Part shown: one piece after another, positions 1 to 11,588 of the stretch
Layout of the letters: each line of letters starts with the position of its first letter
Numbering within the stretch: position 1 is the first letter of the stretch
Origin: Parus major
Lineage: Eukaryota > Chordata > Aves > Passeriformes > Paridae
Direction of reading: 5' to 3'
DNA: 64,000 bases
Assembly: GCF_001522545.3 (NCBI RefSeq)
Contig: NC_031769.1
Span: 4,768,896 to 4,832,895, forward strand
Notes under the pieces: model-generated
Databases searched by the model: none
What the model saw: the letters and a program-made list of their open reading frames with translations, nothing else
What the model was told of the DNA's origin: nothing
Position numbers and translations under genes: made by a program

Positions 1-500
1 TGGGAATCCATTTTTAAAGGTTGCCATCTGCCCCCAGAGCAGAGAATCTCAATTAATTGAATAAACTATTTGTTACAAATTATTTGCTGAGCTGTAAAAG
101 CAGAAATACTGAATAAGAGGCTCACACATGGAGGCTCTGCAGCATGAGGTGAAGCTCAGCCTGTTTACCTACCCAGAGGGATGTGTAGTGGGTTTGGGGT
201 TTTTTTGAGTTTTTTTGGGGGAGTTTTTGGTGGGTTTTTAATTTATTTTTATTTTATAGACTTTATGTCTGTCATTCCCTCTTACATTAACTATTTTTTG
301 ACTGGGAGAGGAATAGTCCCCAACATACAGCTCCAGCTGCAGTACTGGTGGGTTTTTGGCTCACGGTGATGACTTTGTGTCATGCCCTGGCACAAGACAT
401 CATCTCCAGGGGACCCAACACCCCCAATGGACAGTGCTAAAACAGCCCCAAGGTGCTGCATCCCATCAACCAGCCTCTGGCATGGGCATCCCCACGACGA

Positions 501-1100
501 ATCACAGAATCTTAGAATGCTTTGGGTTGGAAGGGATTATGTTAAAGACCACCTAGTTAAACCCCTCTCCCGATGCCTTTCACTTCACCACGTGGCCCTA
601 AGCCTCATCCAGCGTGGCTTTGAACACTTCCAGGAATGGGGCATTCACAGCTTCTCTGGGAAACCTGTACCTCACCACACTCAGAGTAATTAATTTCCTC
701 CTAATAGCTAATGTAATTTGTCCTCTGTCAGTTTAAAGCCAGCTTCTCTGTCCTATCACTCCGTGTCCTTGTCCAAAGTCCCTCTCCAGCTCCTTTAGGC
801 ACACTGCTTTGGATGCAGCCCAGAATGTGGCTGGGGCTTCCTGGGCTGCCAGTGCACATTGCAAGATTGTGTCCAGCCTTTCATCTATCAACACCCCCAA
901 GCTCTTCTCCCCAGGACTGCTCTGCATCCATTCTCCACCAAACCTGTGTCTGTGTTTGGGATTGCCCTGACCCAGGTGCAGGACCCTGAGGTTTTTCCCA
1001 TCCCAGTGACAAAACTCAAATGGGAACATGCCAATATTTGGCAATTCTGCAGTGCCCTTTCCCTGGGAAAGCCAAGCTGACCTCCAGGTCTTAGTTAAAG
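501..1100 (-). mobile_element. CR1 LINE 3' fragment
   Basis: Starts with the inverted CR1 end (ATCACAGAATCTTAGAATG) and continues through the typical antisense CR1 text (GGGTTGGAAGGGATTA, CCTTCCAGGAATGGGG-like, CCCAGGTGCAGGACCCTGAG). It is the longest CR1 copy in the window, about 600 bases and 5'-truncated. Its reverse-transcriptase frame is broken. Confidence 0.88.
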
Positions 1101-1135
1101 CCTCAGCTCTGGCAAACTTCTGCTGAATTCCATGG

Positions 1136-1620
1136 AAAATGCTCTTGGATGGGCAGAGGAAGTGCATGTTGCAGTCACACGGGTCTTGGAGCCCCAGGAA
1201 TGTTTCTTTTTGCCTCTGCCAAAGATCTAAGACACCCTTTCCCACTGTAGTGTCACGCTGCTCAGACACGCTTCACAAACCTGCCCTTTTCCTTCTATCA
1301 GCCGAAGTGACGAGAAAAGATTTCCCCCAAATCTCCTGCCTGCAAGGCAAGCACAGAACCCTCAGCGCTGCAGAGCCAGCACCGCTGCCCTCACCTTGCA
1401 GCTCCTGGTTGTTCGGGGGGTTTTTTTGTTTGTTTGTTTGTTTTTCCTCTGACGGGGCTAAAGTCCATCCTATCCGTCATTTTATAGCTGCTCCTGACGA
1501 GAAAAGTCCTCGGGACTGTCATTCCGGCCGGCGCCAGGTCTGGAGTCACGGAGCCTGGCGTCACAGCCCGTTCCCGGCCCCGCAGTGACTCATCCAGCGC
1601 TTTTCCGGAGCCGGCTCCGC
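1136..1620. other. Non-coding, moderately GC-rich, no gene recognised
   Basis: Between the first CR1 and the 11-bp minisatellite. CpG density rises toward 1,500-1,620, but no start codon, conserved exon or promoter motif is evident. Confidence 0.5.
1421..1446. repeat. (TTTG)n microsatellite
   Basis: Short T-run followed by TTTG repeats; a simple repeat. Confidence 0.8.
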
Positions 1621-1626
1621 CAGCCG

Positions 1627-1802
1627 GGGACAGAACCGGGACAGAACCGGCACAGAACCGGGACAGAACCGGGACAGAACCGGGACAGAACCGGCACAGA
1701 ACCGGGACAGAACCGGGACAGAACCGGCACAGAACCGGGACAGAACCGGCACAGAACCGGGACAGAACCGGCACAGAACCGGCACAGAACCGCGACAGAA
1801 CC
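1627..1802. repeat. 11-bp GC-rich minisatellite, 16 copies
   Basis: Sixteen uninterrupted units of the form GGACAGAACCG, varying only at one base (G or C before ACAGAACC) and in the last unit. The 11-bp period makes every reading frame cycle through all three phases without a stop, so long spurious open frames with an 11-residue period appear on both strands. Confidence 0.97.
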
Positions 1803-2329
1803 TTTCTGCTCCGTGCAGCCCACACTGCCCCTGACACTCCTGCTGGCTCCTCGGCACCAAAGCGTGCGGGCCATGAGTGATGCTGTGCCTGCGAGCGGGG
1901 GGAAAAGGGAAATAAATGGAAATGAAGAGGGCGGTGAAGCCCTAAGTAAGGCGGGGAGTGCACGGACGGGTTTATTTGGGGTCAGTGAATCAGCGATTGC
2001 CAGGGATGGGAAGGAGCAGCGCTGGCTGGTGCCATAAGGGGCGGGAGAGCCGGCGGGGTGTCACCGGGCTGGGACAGGTCTGTGTGCTCACAGCCGGCTG
2101 CTTTCAGCCCTGACAAGGGGGAGAGTGCTGGGTTGCAGCTGGCTGGACCTTTCCCAGGTGCAGCTCTGTAAAAGCAGAGTGAGAGCAGCTTTAACAGCAG
2201 CACCTTGCAGAGGGACCATCTCCAACCAGCCCAGAAACTCCTCCAGGACTTCTCTGGCCTCACGCTTCAAGGGAAACATAAATCCCTCCTGGCAGAGAAG
2301 CTGTGATAAACTGCTGCTTGCAGGCCATG

Positions 2330-2738
2330 GGGATGCTCTGAGAGCTGGAGCCTCTCTGCTCAGGAGCCAGGCTCGGAGAGCTGGAGGTGCTCACCTAGAG
2401 AAGGGAAGGGACCTTAGAGCCCCTTCCAGAGCCTAAAGATGTTACAGGAGAGCTGGAGAGGGACTTGGGACAAGAGCATGGAGTGATGGGACAAGGGGCA
2501 ATGGCTTTAAAATGAAAGAGGGAAGATTTGGATTAGATAGAAATTCATCCCTGTGAGGGTGGTGAGAACCTGCCCAGAGCAGTTCTGGATTCCCCATCCC
2601 TGGAAGTGTCCAAGTCCAGTCTGGATGGGGCTCTGAGCACCTGATCTAATGGAAGGTGTCCTGGTTCGTGGCAGGGGATGGGAACTGGATGATCTTTAAG
2701 GTCCCTTTCAACCCAGACCGGGAGATGATTCTATGATT
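2330..2738 (+). mobile_element. CR1 LINE 3' fragment
   Basis: Runs from GGAGCCTCTCTGCTCAGGAG through GGACAAGGGGCAATGGC and GGTGGTGAGAACCTGCCCAG to the terminal GATTCTATGATT. About 400 bases, sense orientation. Confidence 0.88.
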
Positions 2739-3917
2739 TTCCTTCACAGCTATGACCATCAGGAATTTTCAGGGCTGCGTAATCCACCCACTCCCATCGG
2801 CTTGTTTTACCCCTGCCAGCCTGCTGCTGAATAAATGGCAGCATTGCCATCTACTGGGCAGCTGCCTCCTTCTCCCAACCTCTCAGCTGGCCAAACTGCT
2901 CCTGGGCAGTGCTTGCCTCCTCTGTGGGACCAGACACACTGCATATCTCACTAAGATATCACAGTAAAAGAAAAAAAAAAATACAGCTTAAATGGCCCAC
3001 TGGGTTTGGAGGAGAGATGGGGGTCTCCTGGGGCTTGACTAGCCCAGCACACACATCCTCAGCTGGGTGAAACCTTCTCCAGAAGGTAAATTCTCCACCA
3101 CCCCATGGATGCACCTCTATTTTAACCAGGGAAGCTGAGTGAGGACAAAATGTGCTGGGTATGTCTGACTCCATTATATCAGTAGAGACATGAAACCCAC
3201 CAAAACTCGAATACCTGCAACCACAGAGCTGAAATATCCTGTCACAAGCACACAGGCTTTTAGTCAGCCCAGCTGAGAAGGCTGAAAGTTTTGAGAGTCC
3301 CTGCGGGCCACATGAGCAACACTCTGGGTTAAAACATTACAGAATTAATAACACACAAGGATCTCCCTCCAAAATAAACCTGCTCCCCTGAGAGCCTCTG
3401 CAAAGGAAACTATTATCTATTACATTTCCCTAGAAATAAATACTTGGCTACTACTTTGGAGTAAATAGAGATGGAAACTTAATGGTACCTAAGTGCTTTC
3501 CATAGTCAAAGCATCCCAAAGTGCTCTCTGCTAATTAAGGCTGAATGGCTGCCAGGAGGCAACAGGGCCCCTTGTAGCCACACTCCCAAATATCCATCAC
3601 TTTTTGCCTGAGAGTGAGCAAGAATTGATTGGTGAAGGGCTGGTACAACTTCAGCTGCAGAGGTTTTGGGGGTTATCCTGATAAAGGACAGCAGTGCCAG
3701 AGTAGGATTTGGATGAGGAGATGTCTGTAATGACAACATTTTTTGCAGCCATGGTGTGGCTGAGGGCCCTATTGCTGAGCTTAGCTCTGTGTGACTTGAG
3801 AGCTCCCCAGATCTGTTGTGTTTTGGGCCAGCTGAGGTGCTCAAGGGTATGAAGACACACCCATGGGGGTGGTGAGATGGGATGACCTCAGGAGAGCAGT
3901 GCCCTTTTGACACAGAA

Positions 3918-4032
3918 GGATGGGATGGGATGGGATGGGATGGGATGGGACGGGACGGGACGGGACGGGACGGGATGGGATGCGATGCGATGCGATGGGA
4001 TATAATGGGACGGGATATTATGGGATGGGATG
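3918..4032. repeat. TGGGA pentanucleotide microsatellite
   Basis: About 23 units: TGGGA, then a block of CGGGA, then TGCGA, then degenerate TGGGA/TATAA units. The blocks suggest point changes spread by replication slippage. The open frame across it (MGWDGMGWDG type) is not a gene. Confidence 0.95.
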
Positions 4033-5424
4033 TTCTCAGCTGTTTCTAATGGCACTGACCCCTATATTTGATCTGTGCATCCCCTGTTTCACAGCATCTG
4101 CAGCCTCACCTCCCAAAATATCCCAAAGTGCTGCAGCCAGCCTTACACCTCACCAGAGCACCCTGCACCTGGTAGAGCCAGCCAGGAGCTAATTCTCCTG
4201 TTGCCATGGTTGTCTCCTTTTGTCTGCTCTTCATAAACACTTGAACAGCACCAGTTTTCCAAAATTTAGTTAATTCCCTGGTTCAGCTGCACCACTCACC
4301 GCTCAGTTTTGGGGGAAAGGATGTGGACATTCCCTATGAGCATTATAACACTGCCCAGCTGTGCTTTCCCCGTAGATATCCCATTGGATATTATATTGCT
4401 GTTAAACCTATCATCTCCACACAGTAAATCCTGTGGATTGCTGCATTTTCCACAGGCTTTCCAAGGTGGGCTCCTGGGATCAGAGTTTTGCCCAGCAGTG
4501 CTGAGGAACACGCAGCTCCAGCCAGGCTCTTGGATGGTGAGTGAGAGGGAAATGAGGCACAGGAGAGGCACACATGCCCTGCCCCTGTGCTGCCAGCTCC
4601 CACCTCCCTCTTATCCTACACAATAAATCATGGCTGAGCAGCACAAGCTGTTCCTGTCAGCAAAACACAGAAGGAAAATGCTGCTCTTGGCACCGGGGAC
4701 GTGATAATGACCCTGAATTAGAGCTGTATGTCTCCAGCGCCTGATTCTCCTGCTCCTGTGGGTACAGACTGAGATTTCTCCTCCTGGCAGTTGTAGGAAC
4801 AGGTCCAGGACTTGTTTATGTGGAGGAAGGATTTAAAGGAGCAATGTCCAACCTGGATTTCAGGGCAGCTTGTGACCAGAGGTTTCAAGCACCTGATGCC
4901 CTGTGGAGAGCACAGGGGTAGTTGCACAATTGTGGGCAGAAGCAGGGACAGCCTGTCACTGCTGTCACATCAGGGCACAAAGAGGGGATGGCTGTGGTGT
5001 TTTGGGTAGTGGAAAGGCACATGCACACTCACTAAATTCCTGATTAGTAGTCCCAGTAGCAGCAACATCCCCAGTGATTCCCAGCTCTGCCCAGCCCTGG
5101 GCAGGGATGGAGGCTGATGAGAAATTGGGACCCTCTGGGACATCCACAAATCCACCTTACACCAAGCACACAGGGTTAGACCCCCAGCCCAGGCATCAGA
5201 TGCAGTAATACTTCACTCCTCAGAATCTGAGGACTGATTTTTGGAAGTAGTTTGAGAGGCTCCCTTTGCAAGTTGTCATTTCTCAACGACTTTGATCTTG
5301 TTTTTAATTCCTTCTGCAGCTCAAAGGAAAAGCTTGAATACAGCCAGTGAGCTCCTGACAGATGGCTGCTGAGTGCTCTTAGGATGGACATTCCTGGGAC
5401 AGGGCACACCCAGGCTCCTTCAGA

Positions 5425-5510
5425 AGTGTCCCTGTCCATGGCAGGGGGGCTGGAATTAGATGATAATTTTAAGGCCCCTTCCAACCCAGACCATTATGGG
5501 ATTCTATGAT
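5425..5510 (+). mobile_element. CR1 LINE 3' fragment (short)
   Basis: Only the last 85 bases: CCATGGCAGGGGGGCTGGAA, CCCCTTCCAACCCAGACC, GATTCTATGAT. Confidence 0.82.
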
Positions 5511-6198
5511 GTAGCAGCAGAAATCACATGTGCTGTCTTAAAAGAAGCAAGAACCATTCAGTACTGTTAAGGGGTAGAAAAACTGATATTCAGAGGCTTT
5601 TAATTTATCAGAAGACAACTGCCAAAATACTGAGCACCCAGGAGACACTGCCAAGTGCAGCATAATAAAGTTGAGAGCCAAGAATACAGCCAGGACTTTG
5701 CTCCTTCACAAGCCTTACAGAAAACACCCCTGGTTTCATTTTCATTTGCCATTATAAGGAAGATTTAACTGTTTGCAGAGCAGAGCTCTGGGAAACAGAG
5801 GTGAAAAGCAGCTCCTGTGTGGCATTGCTTATCTGTGGGTCTGCAAGCAAACACGGAGGGCAGAGTGCAAGGCTGAGACATGGCACGGTATCAGTCTTGG
5901 CCCACAGAACTCCTCCAGCAGTCGATGATAACCATGTGGGACATTCCCTTGGTTGGCCAATGCCCTCTAGTGGCTTCTGGAGAAGAGAATTGTGCATTCC
6001 CCTGAGGATTTTGCTAAAATGGTGCTGTGCTCCAGGTGTGTGCAGGTTTTAGGAGAGATAGGACAGAGGTGGTTTAAAATTCTTAAAGACCTAAACTGAA
6101 ACCCTTCACCCATAAATGTGCATCTCACACACAGCAAAAGGGAGAGAGGGGAGGTTGTGGGATTCCCTGTGTTTTCCAAGAGGATGGTTTTGTAGTTT

Positions 6199-6347
6199 AT
6201 AGAATCATAAAATGATTTGGGTTGGAAGACACCTTAAAGGTCACCTCATTCCAACCTCCCTGCCATGGGCAGGGACACCTTCCACTACCTCAGGTGGCTC
6301 CAAGCCCCATCCAACCTGGCCTTGAACTCTTCCAGGGATGGAGAAGG
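6199..6347 (-). mobile_element. CR1 LINE 3' fragment
   Basis: Inverted CR1 end (AGAATCATAAAATGATTTGG) followed by CCATGGGCAGGGACACCTTC and CCAACCTGGCCTTGAACTC. Confidence 0.88.
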
Positions 6348-8023
6348 GATAGTTTTGCAGATCATCAAAAGACAAATCTTGCTTTATTGTTCACGTGCAT
6401 ATTTTCCTCTGTCTACCCCTTTCCCTCCCTTTACCTGCTCTGCTCTGTGTCTAATAGGGAGTGGACAATATTTGGAAATATTATTCACTGTAGACAGCTG
6501 ACTGAATAAGGGCCCCTGCACATCTAACAGCACAGGGGATTGGTGTACATGGAATTTATTTCTTCCTGCCTAGAAGAGCACCAGAAATGCCCTTTTCTAT
6601 GTTCTCAGTCTTAAAAATCATCCTGTCTGTACAGAGTGAATTTAAGAACAAGTTGGATGGATTATGCTTTCTATGGGTTGAGTTTGCCAATACACTGGAG
6701 ACAAATGCTCTCTCTAGGAGCATCTCTGTGACTGAAGCTGTTTGTTTGGGAATATGAAGAGAACCCAGTTCTGCAAGCAAAACCTCAGCTGGCTGCTGTG
6801 AGATCAGGGCAGGAGCATTCATAGAGGTGCCCAGCACCATCATACATCACTCTGCTCCCACTGACCTGGAAGCATTGAGCTGACCACCTCTGTCTCTGGT
6901 GGGGTTATCCCTAAGGAACCTCTCACCGAGGAAAATCCATCATGACCATTTTCTGCAGGTTTGGTGCCAAAATGACAGCCTTGCCCAGCCCCAGGTTAAG
7001 GGCGCTATCACAAACTGGGGCATTCCCTGACCCTCCTTCCCTGCTGACAGGGTTGGACCCACTGCCCCAGGCAGAGCAAAAATACCAACAGGCTGCACTC
7101 ACTGAGACTTTATTACACCAATATTAGCCAAATCTTGCTGTTAATAACCCAGAAAGGTGCAGAAAGGATGAGAAGAGGGTTAAAGAGTACAGCTACTTAA
7201 TTTTATCTCATATATTCATGCACCAAGCGATCCTTCTCCAGAAACTTCCATTATTCTGCATAGTCTGGAAAGCAAAAAACTGATTAATTCAGCAGAGAGG
7301 CAGAATAAGGCATGTCTCCATCCCAGGGAATGGTCTGAAGAAGGACTTGTTCCCAGCTGAGCCAGGGGACTGCTCTAACAACCTATTCCCACCCAGAAAT
7401 GTTTATGGACCACAGTGGCCTCTCTCTACCCCACACTGATTTAAAATACCTCTCCTCACCTTTATTTCCAGAAGAACCCACAATTTACAGAAGCTTTTCC
7501 ACAAAACCCTGTGCCTGGGAAAAGGCTGCTTCTTATTCCAGTCATTATTTATGGAGAAAAAAAACTTATTATTCATTCCCAAATGTGCAGCTGAGGGTGG
7601 ATAGTGCAGCACTGCAGGATTTGCACTTTTAGAGATGCTTTATGTTTGCTGCATTTCCCATCCAGCTAATTCCTCCCATGGTTTCCTGCAGCAAGGTTTT
7701 GCCTGGGTGAATGGTGATGATAATTTTTTGGACACAGAGTCCTGTTCCTGCCTGGCTTGAATTTTCTCTGTGGCCCTCAGCAGAGCATTTCAGCTCTGAA
7801 GCAGCAGCTGCTCCCTTAAAATTGACTGCACCAAAAGTAGCATCAAATATCCTGATTTTAGACCTCCCCAGATCTCCCTGTTCTACTTCTAATGGTTTAA
7901 TAAACAAAAAATGACTCTGAATGAAAGGAAAACCACTCTGAAAAATAAAGGAAAAATCCTGTGGCCAACCCCTCGCTTTCAGGGGAGATGCACAGGCGTG
8001 AAACAACTTATGGGAGAATTTAC

Positions 8024-10351
8024 CAGTCCTTGTAGGCTGACACATGTGTGAAGACTGTGGGTTTCTGGTAGGGGTTACAGTAGGGAACCAACACAAAAAT
8101 TCACAAAAATGCCATGGACTTCCCAGTGATCATCCCTGTAGTAGCTGAGAGGGCCCCCAGAGTCCCCCTGGACCAGAGGAAGGAAAGGAAATATTCAGCC
8201 AAATTATCTGAGCAATGAATGGGTAGGATAAAGGAGCACTAGGGACTTAAAATATGTGAGAAGATAAAGGCTCTTCCTGGGCTCACAACCTGATTTGTAA
8301 CAAGGTTCTGACATAATTAAATCACTCACACACAAAAAAAAAAATACACTAAACATCTACAGACCTATAATTATCCTGTACCTATAACTGTACTATGTAT
8401 AATTGTACAACCTGCTTTATTTCTGTATGTTTCTATATTCCTATATTTACTTAATCACACATTATGTATTTTCCCACAATTTTTTAAGGGCTCTGCATGG
8501 TTGCTTTTATTAGAAGCCACCTTTGCAGTGAAGGGAATACAGGAAGAGGTAACAAATATTTCTTGGCTTCTCATGCCAAGCCTCCTTGCCTTGATGCTGA
8601 GTCCACCTGGATCCTCTGGGATAATGGGACCCTCACAATATCTTCTTTTTCCACCTCTGGGCCAGAGAAAGCTGTTGGACATAGCCCAAACTTGCAGCAA
8701 GCTCAGCTGCAAACAGAGTGGATGGGAAGGAGAAGGTTGACAAGCAGGAGGTAGCAATGCCTGGCTCAGGGTACAACAAAACAAAACAGCAGCACTGGAA
8801 GAGTGGAAAAACTTCCTTGTAGCTTCACCCTTTGGGTCAGGGCAGAGGTGACTGCCAAAGTCTCACCCTTGTCCCCAGGATCTGGTCCTTGGGACACGCT
8901 GCTGAGAGACAGAGACAATCTACTCTCCAGAATCAGAGAGGAGAGGTGCACCCTGAGGAGCTGGAGGTTTTTCTCTCTGCTTGCTGATCTTTGGAGGAAT
9001 GTGGAGAAGGCCTGGTTCAGAAGATATTCAGCAGAAAGCAGCAAAAGGGGCCATGATTTACAGGAGAACCACTGCAGGTGAAGAAATGCCAAAACCAGAA
9101 CTTGAGGCACAGCAAGGTGAGAAAGGAGGGAGAAAGAAAGAGGGCAGCTTGAAACCCCTCTGATTATAAGAGCTCTTACATCCTGCCCTCACACCATCTC
9201 CACCTGCACAGAGCATGCTGTCCTTGCCTGGGATCCCCACCAGCCCTCCTGGGAGCAGGGATATCATGGTCACCACTGGCAGCATCACCTCCTGCAGCCT
9301 GTCCACGCTGCCACCACCCACTGCACAGCAGAGGGGACATGAGAAAGGGTGACAGCTTGGCCCAGCAGCTCCAGGGGTTGAGGAAAGAAGCTTTATTTGT
9401 ATGGTGGTCCCCCTGGACCCTCCTCCTTCCCCCTCACTCACCACTGACCACTCCCCAGCCAGTAACACAGCAGGAATAGTCATTGGGCAAAATTTCTCCC
9501 TTAGGTGGAAGCGCTCCCAGCTCAATGAACCCGTTGGCATTGGCAGGAGATTCGAGGCACAGCAGGGCAATGTCAGAGCTGAAACAGGGCACAGGTGAGA
9601 GATTCCTTACTGAAAATCCTGGATGAGGCATGAATCACACATCCTCACCCCCATTTCATCATGGCTCCAGCCTCTGTGTGATGGCAGACAAACACCTTGC
9701 AAACATAATTAATTACTGCTTATAGCTATACAGGTGACAGGAAAATAAAAGCAATTAAGAGAGAAAAGGCCATGGCACAGACTGATAAAGGGATAACACT
9801 CCCCAAAAGTCTCTTACAGGTTCGGGGTGAATTTTGGTGGACCCTGGGTGGACAGGCATGTCTCTGAGGGGGGTTTGAGACAGTCCTTCAGCATTTTCCT
9901 GTTGGCTTTCCTTCATCACATGCACACAGGGCTGTGACTGCAGGCAAGACCCTGAATCTTCTTTACATCCTGGATTCATCTGGTTTTTTCCCAAGATGGG
10001 GAAAACAGGCCCATCCTTTTCCTATCTTGGGTAAAACAGGACAGAGATCATCCACATGGACACCTCCAAAGAGGAAACCATTTGGGAAATCTTCTTTGCA
10101 GCATCTTCCAGTGCTTCCCACAAATCCAGCCTCACTGGGAGTTGGACTGAACCTACACATAAATGCTGGTGAGAGAGGATGCTCAGTATCATTCAACAAC
10201 TGACAGTAAAAGCAATTCAACAACTGACAGTTGGCAATGTCACTGGGATTCCAGACATCATGGATGAAGATTGCATTCACACCAGGGCAGCACTCGGTGC
10301 CATCCACCTCCAGGAGGTTGTGCTCACCCAGAACCACCTGGTAGGAGGCTC
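8024..10351 (-). pseudogene. Chymotrypsin-like elastase (CELA family), four recognisable exons with frame and splice defects
   Basis: The family is secreted pancreatic S1 serine proteases. Four exon-like blocks read in order on the minus strand. About 10229-10351: SYQVVLGEHNL, DGTE, FIHDVWNPSDIA. 9442-9578: SDIALLCLESPAN, the catalytic-Asp motif, to LPNDYSCCVTGWGVVS. 9180-9320: GGGSVDRLQEVMLPVV to DSMLCAGGDGVRAGC. 8024-8167: GDSGGPLSYYRDDHWEVHGI, the catalytic Ser motif, then QKPTVFTHVSAYKDW. CAGGDGVRAGC and GEHNL/DGTE look most like CELA1. Defects: the first block's only plausible donor (GTCAGT) gives the wrong phase; the third ends at GGA T|GTAAGAG, out of phase with GGG GAC; a one-base excess between HGIFVNFCVG and YCNPYQKP shifts the frame; and the Cys usual after LPVVDY in block 3 is absent. 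Signal peptide and TAAHC exons were not found. It is probably a decayed copy; assembly errors are the alternative. Confidence 0.75.
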
Positions 10352-11219
10352 CTGAGTGAAAATTTTTCCTCTGCTTGATGCTGCACTTCTCAAAATGGAT
10401 TTCTTGGTCTCCTTTGAGCTGAGCTCCTTCAGGATACTCTTTCATGGGGAGCTCAGTTTATCTCAGTTCTCCGGGTCAGGAAGAAAACTCCAAAGCTCAT
10501 TGGGATCTTGTTTCTCATGTTTATTAGGATGTTATCACAAAACTTGGCAGGTCTCTCCAGACTTTCTGCACAAGTTCAATTCACCATAACCTGGCTCACT
10601 TGGCTCTAAAGGCACAAAAATGGCCCTGAACCACACGGCTGTTTCATCTTTATATCTGTTTTTACCCAATTGATGATAGGCATGTGTATTGTTTTATATA
10701 TTTACAAATAAGTTTTCTATATCTACTTAGGTAACTAAAACTGTGACTAACTTTCAACCAATCACTCTTTGTGCTCTTAAAAACTGCAGAATCATGGAGA
10801 AGAAGGATGAAGGAGAGCTAAGAACTACACCTTTTTTTTCTCCATCTTTACTCCATGTAATAAACACTCTAAAATTTGTATTTTTTTACTTCAGTGACTT
10901 ACTAAACATTATACTACTTTTTACTTAACTTTTTATAAATCCTGGTTTACCCAGAGATATTTGGAAGCCTTTCTGTCTGTGACAGACCAGATTAATACCT
11001 TTTTGGAGAATAGGACAAATGGAGAAATGTTTCTCCATTTCTGGATCCCTACACTGGGGGCCTGGAAATGAATCACAGAGTAATTGGTGCAAGATCTACT
11101 CCCCACTGAGTGCTTTGCAGTGCAATTCCTGCATAGCCCAGACCTTCTACCCATGTCATCATTCCCAAAGCACTTTCCACCAAGGGATTTTCAATACACT
11201 GTAGCCAAATTTGCTGTGA

Positions 11220-11588
11220 GTGGCTCTGGAGAAGGGCAGGGAAGCTGGTGAATTAGTAGCTGAGGGAGGTGGGGGTGTTTAGCCTGGAATAAAGGAGGCT
11301 CAGAGGAGACCTTGTTGCCCTCTGCAGCTACCTGAAAAGAGGGTTCTAGCAAGCTGGGAGTTGGTCTCTTCTCCCAGGTACAGTACAGTGAGATGAAATG
11401 GCCAATGGATGTTGGGAAAAATTTCTTCACTGAAAGGGTGACCAGGCCTTGGAACAGGCTGTCCAGGGCAGTGGTGGAGTCACCATCCCTGGAAGTGTTC
11501 CAAAAATGTGTAGATGTGGCACTTGGGGACAGGGTTTAGTGGTGGGCTTGGCAGTGTTGGGTTAATGACTGGACCTGATGATTTTAGG
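11220..11588 (+). mobile_element. CR1 LINE 3' fragment
   Basis: Contains GGCTCAGAGGAGACCTTGTT, CTTCACTGAAAGGGTGACCA and CAGGCTGTCCAGGGCAGTGG, near to the CR1 consensus. The terminal octamers are degraded or missing. Confidence 0.85.

Larger units (their letters stand above)
2743..8000. other. Intergenic DNA without recognised genes
   Basis: Apart from the TGGGA array and two CR1 fragments I see no exon with family resemblance. The open frames (135 residues or fewer) lack conserved motifs, splice-flanked structure and partners in neighbouring frames. Confidence 0.6.

Noticed and set aside
1391..2037. Open frames of 94-190 residues on both strands across 1,391-2,037
   Set aside because: They are products of the 11-bp minisatellite, which lacks stops in every frame; the repetitive SVPVL/GTEPGQNR peptides are not proteins.
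7650..7690. QETMGG-like peptide as a possible terminal elastase exon on the minus strand
   Set aside because: It resembles the EETMA-type end of some elastases, but lacks a pyrimidine tract and does not join in the right phase to 8024-8167.
8024..8026. TAA after AYKDW read as a premature stop in the elastase
   Set aside because: The reading TG|GTAAAT gives a splice donor at the place where elastase genes usually have their last intron, so this is not good evidence of decay by itself.
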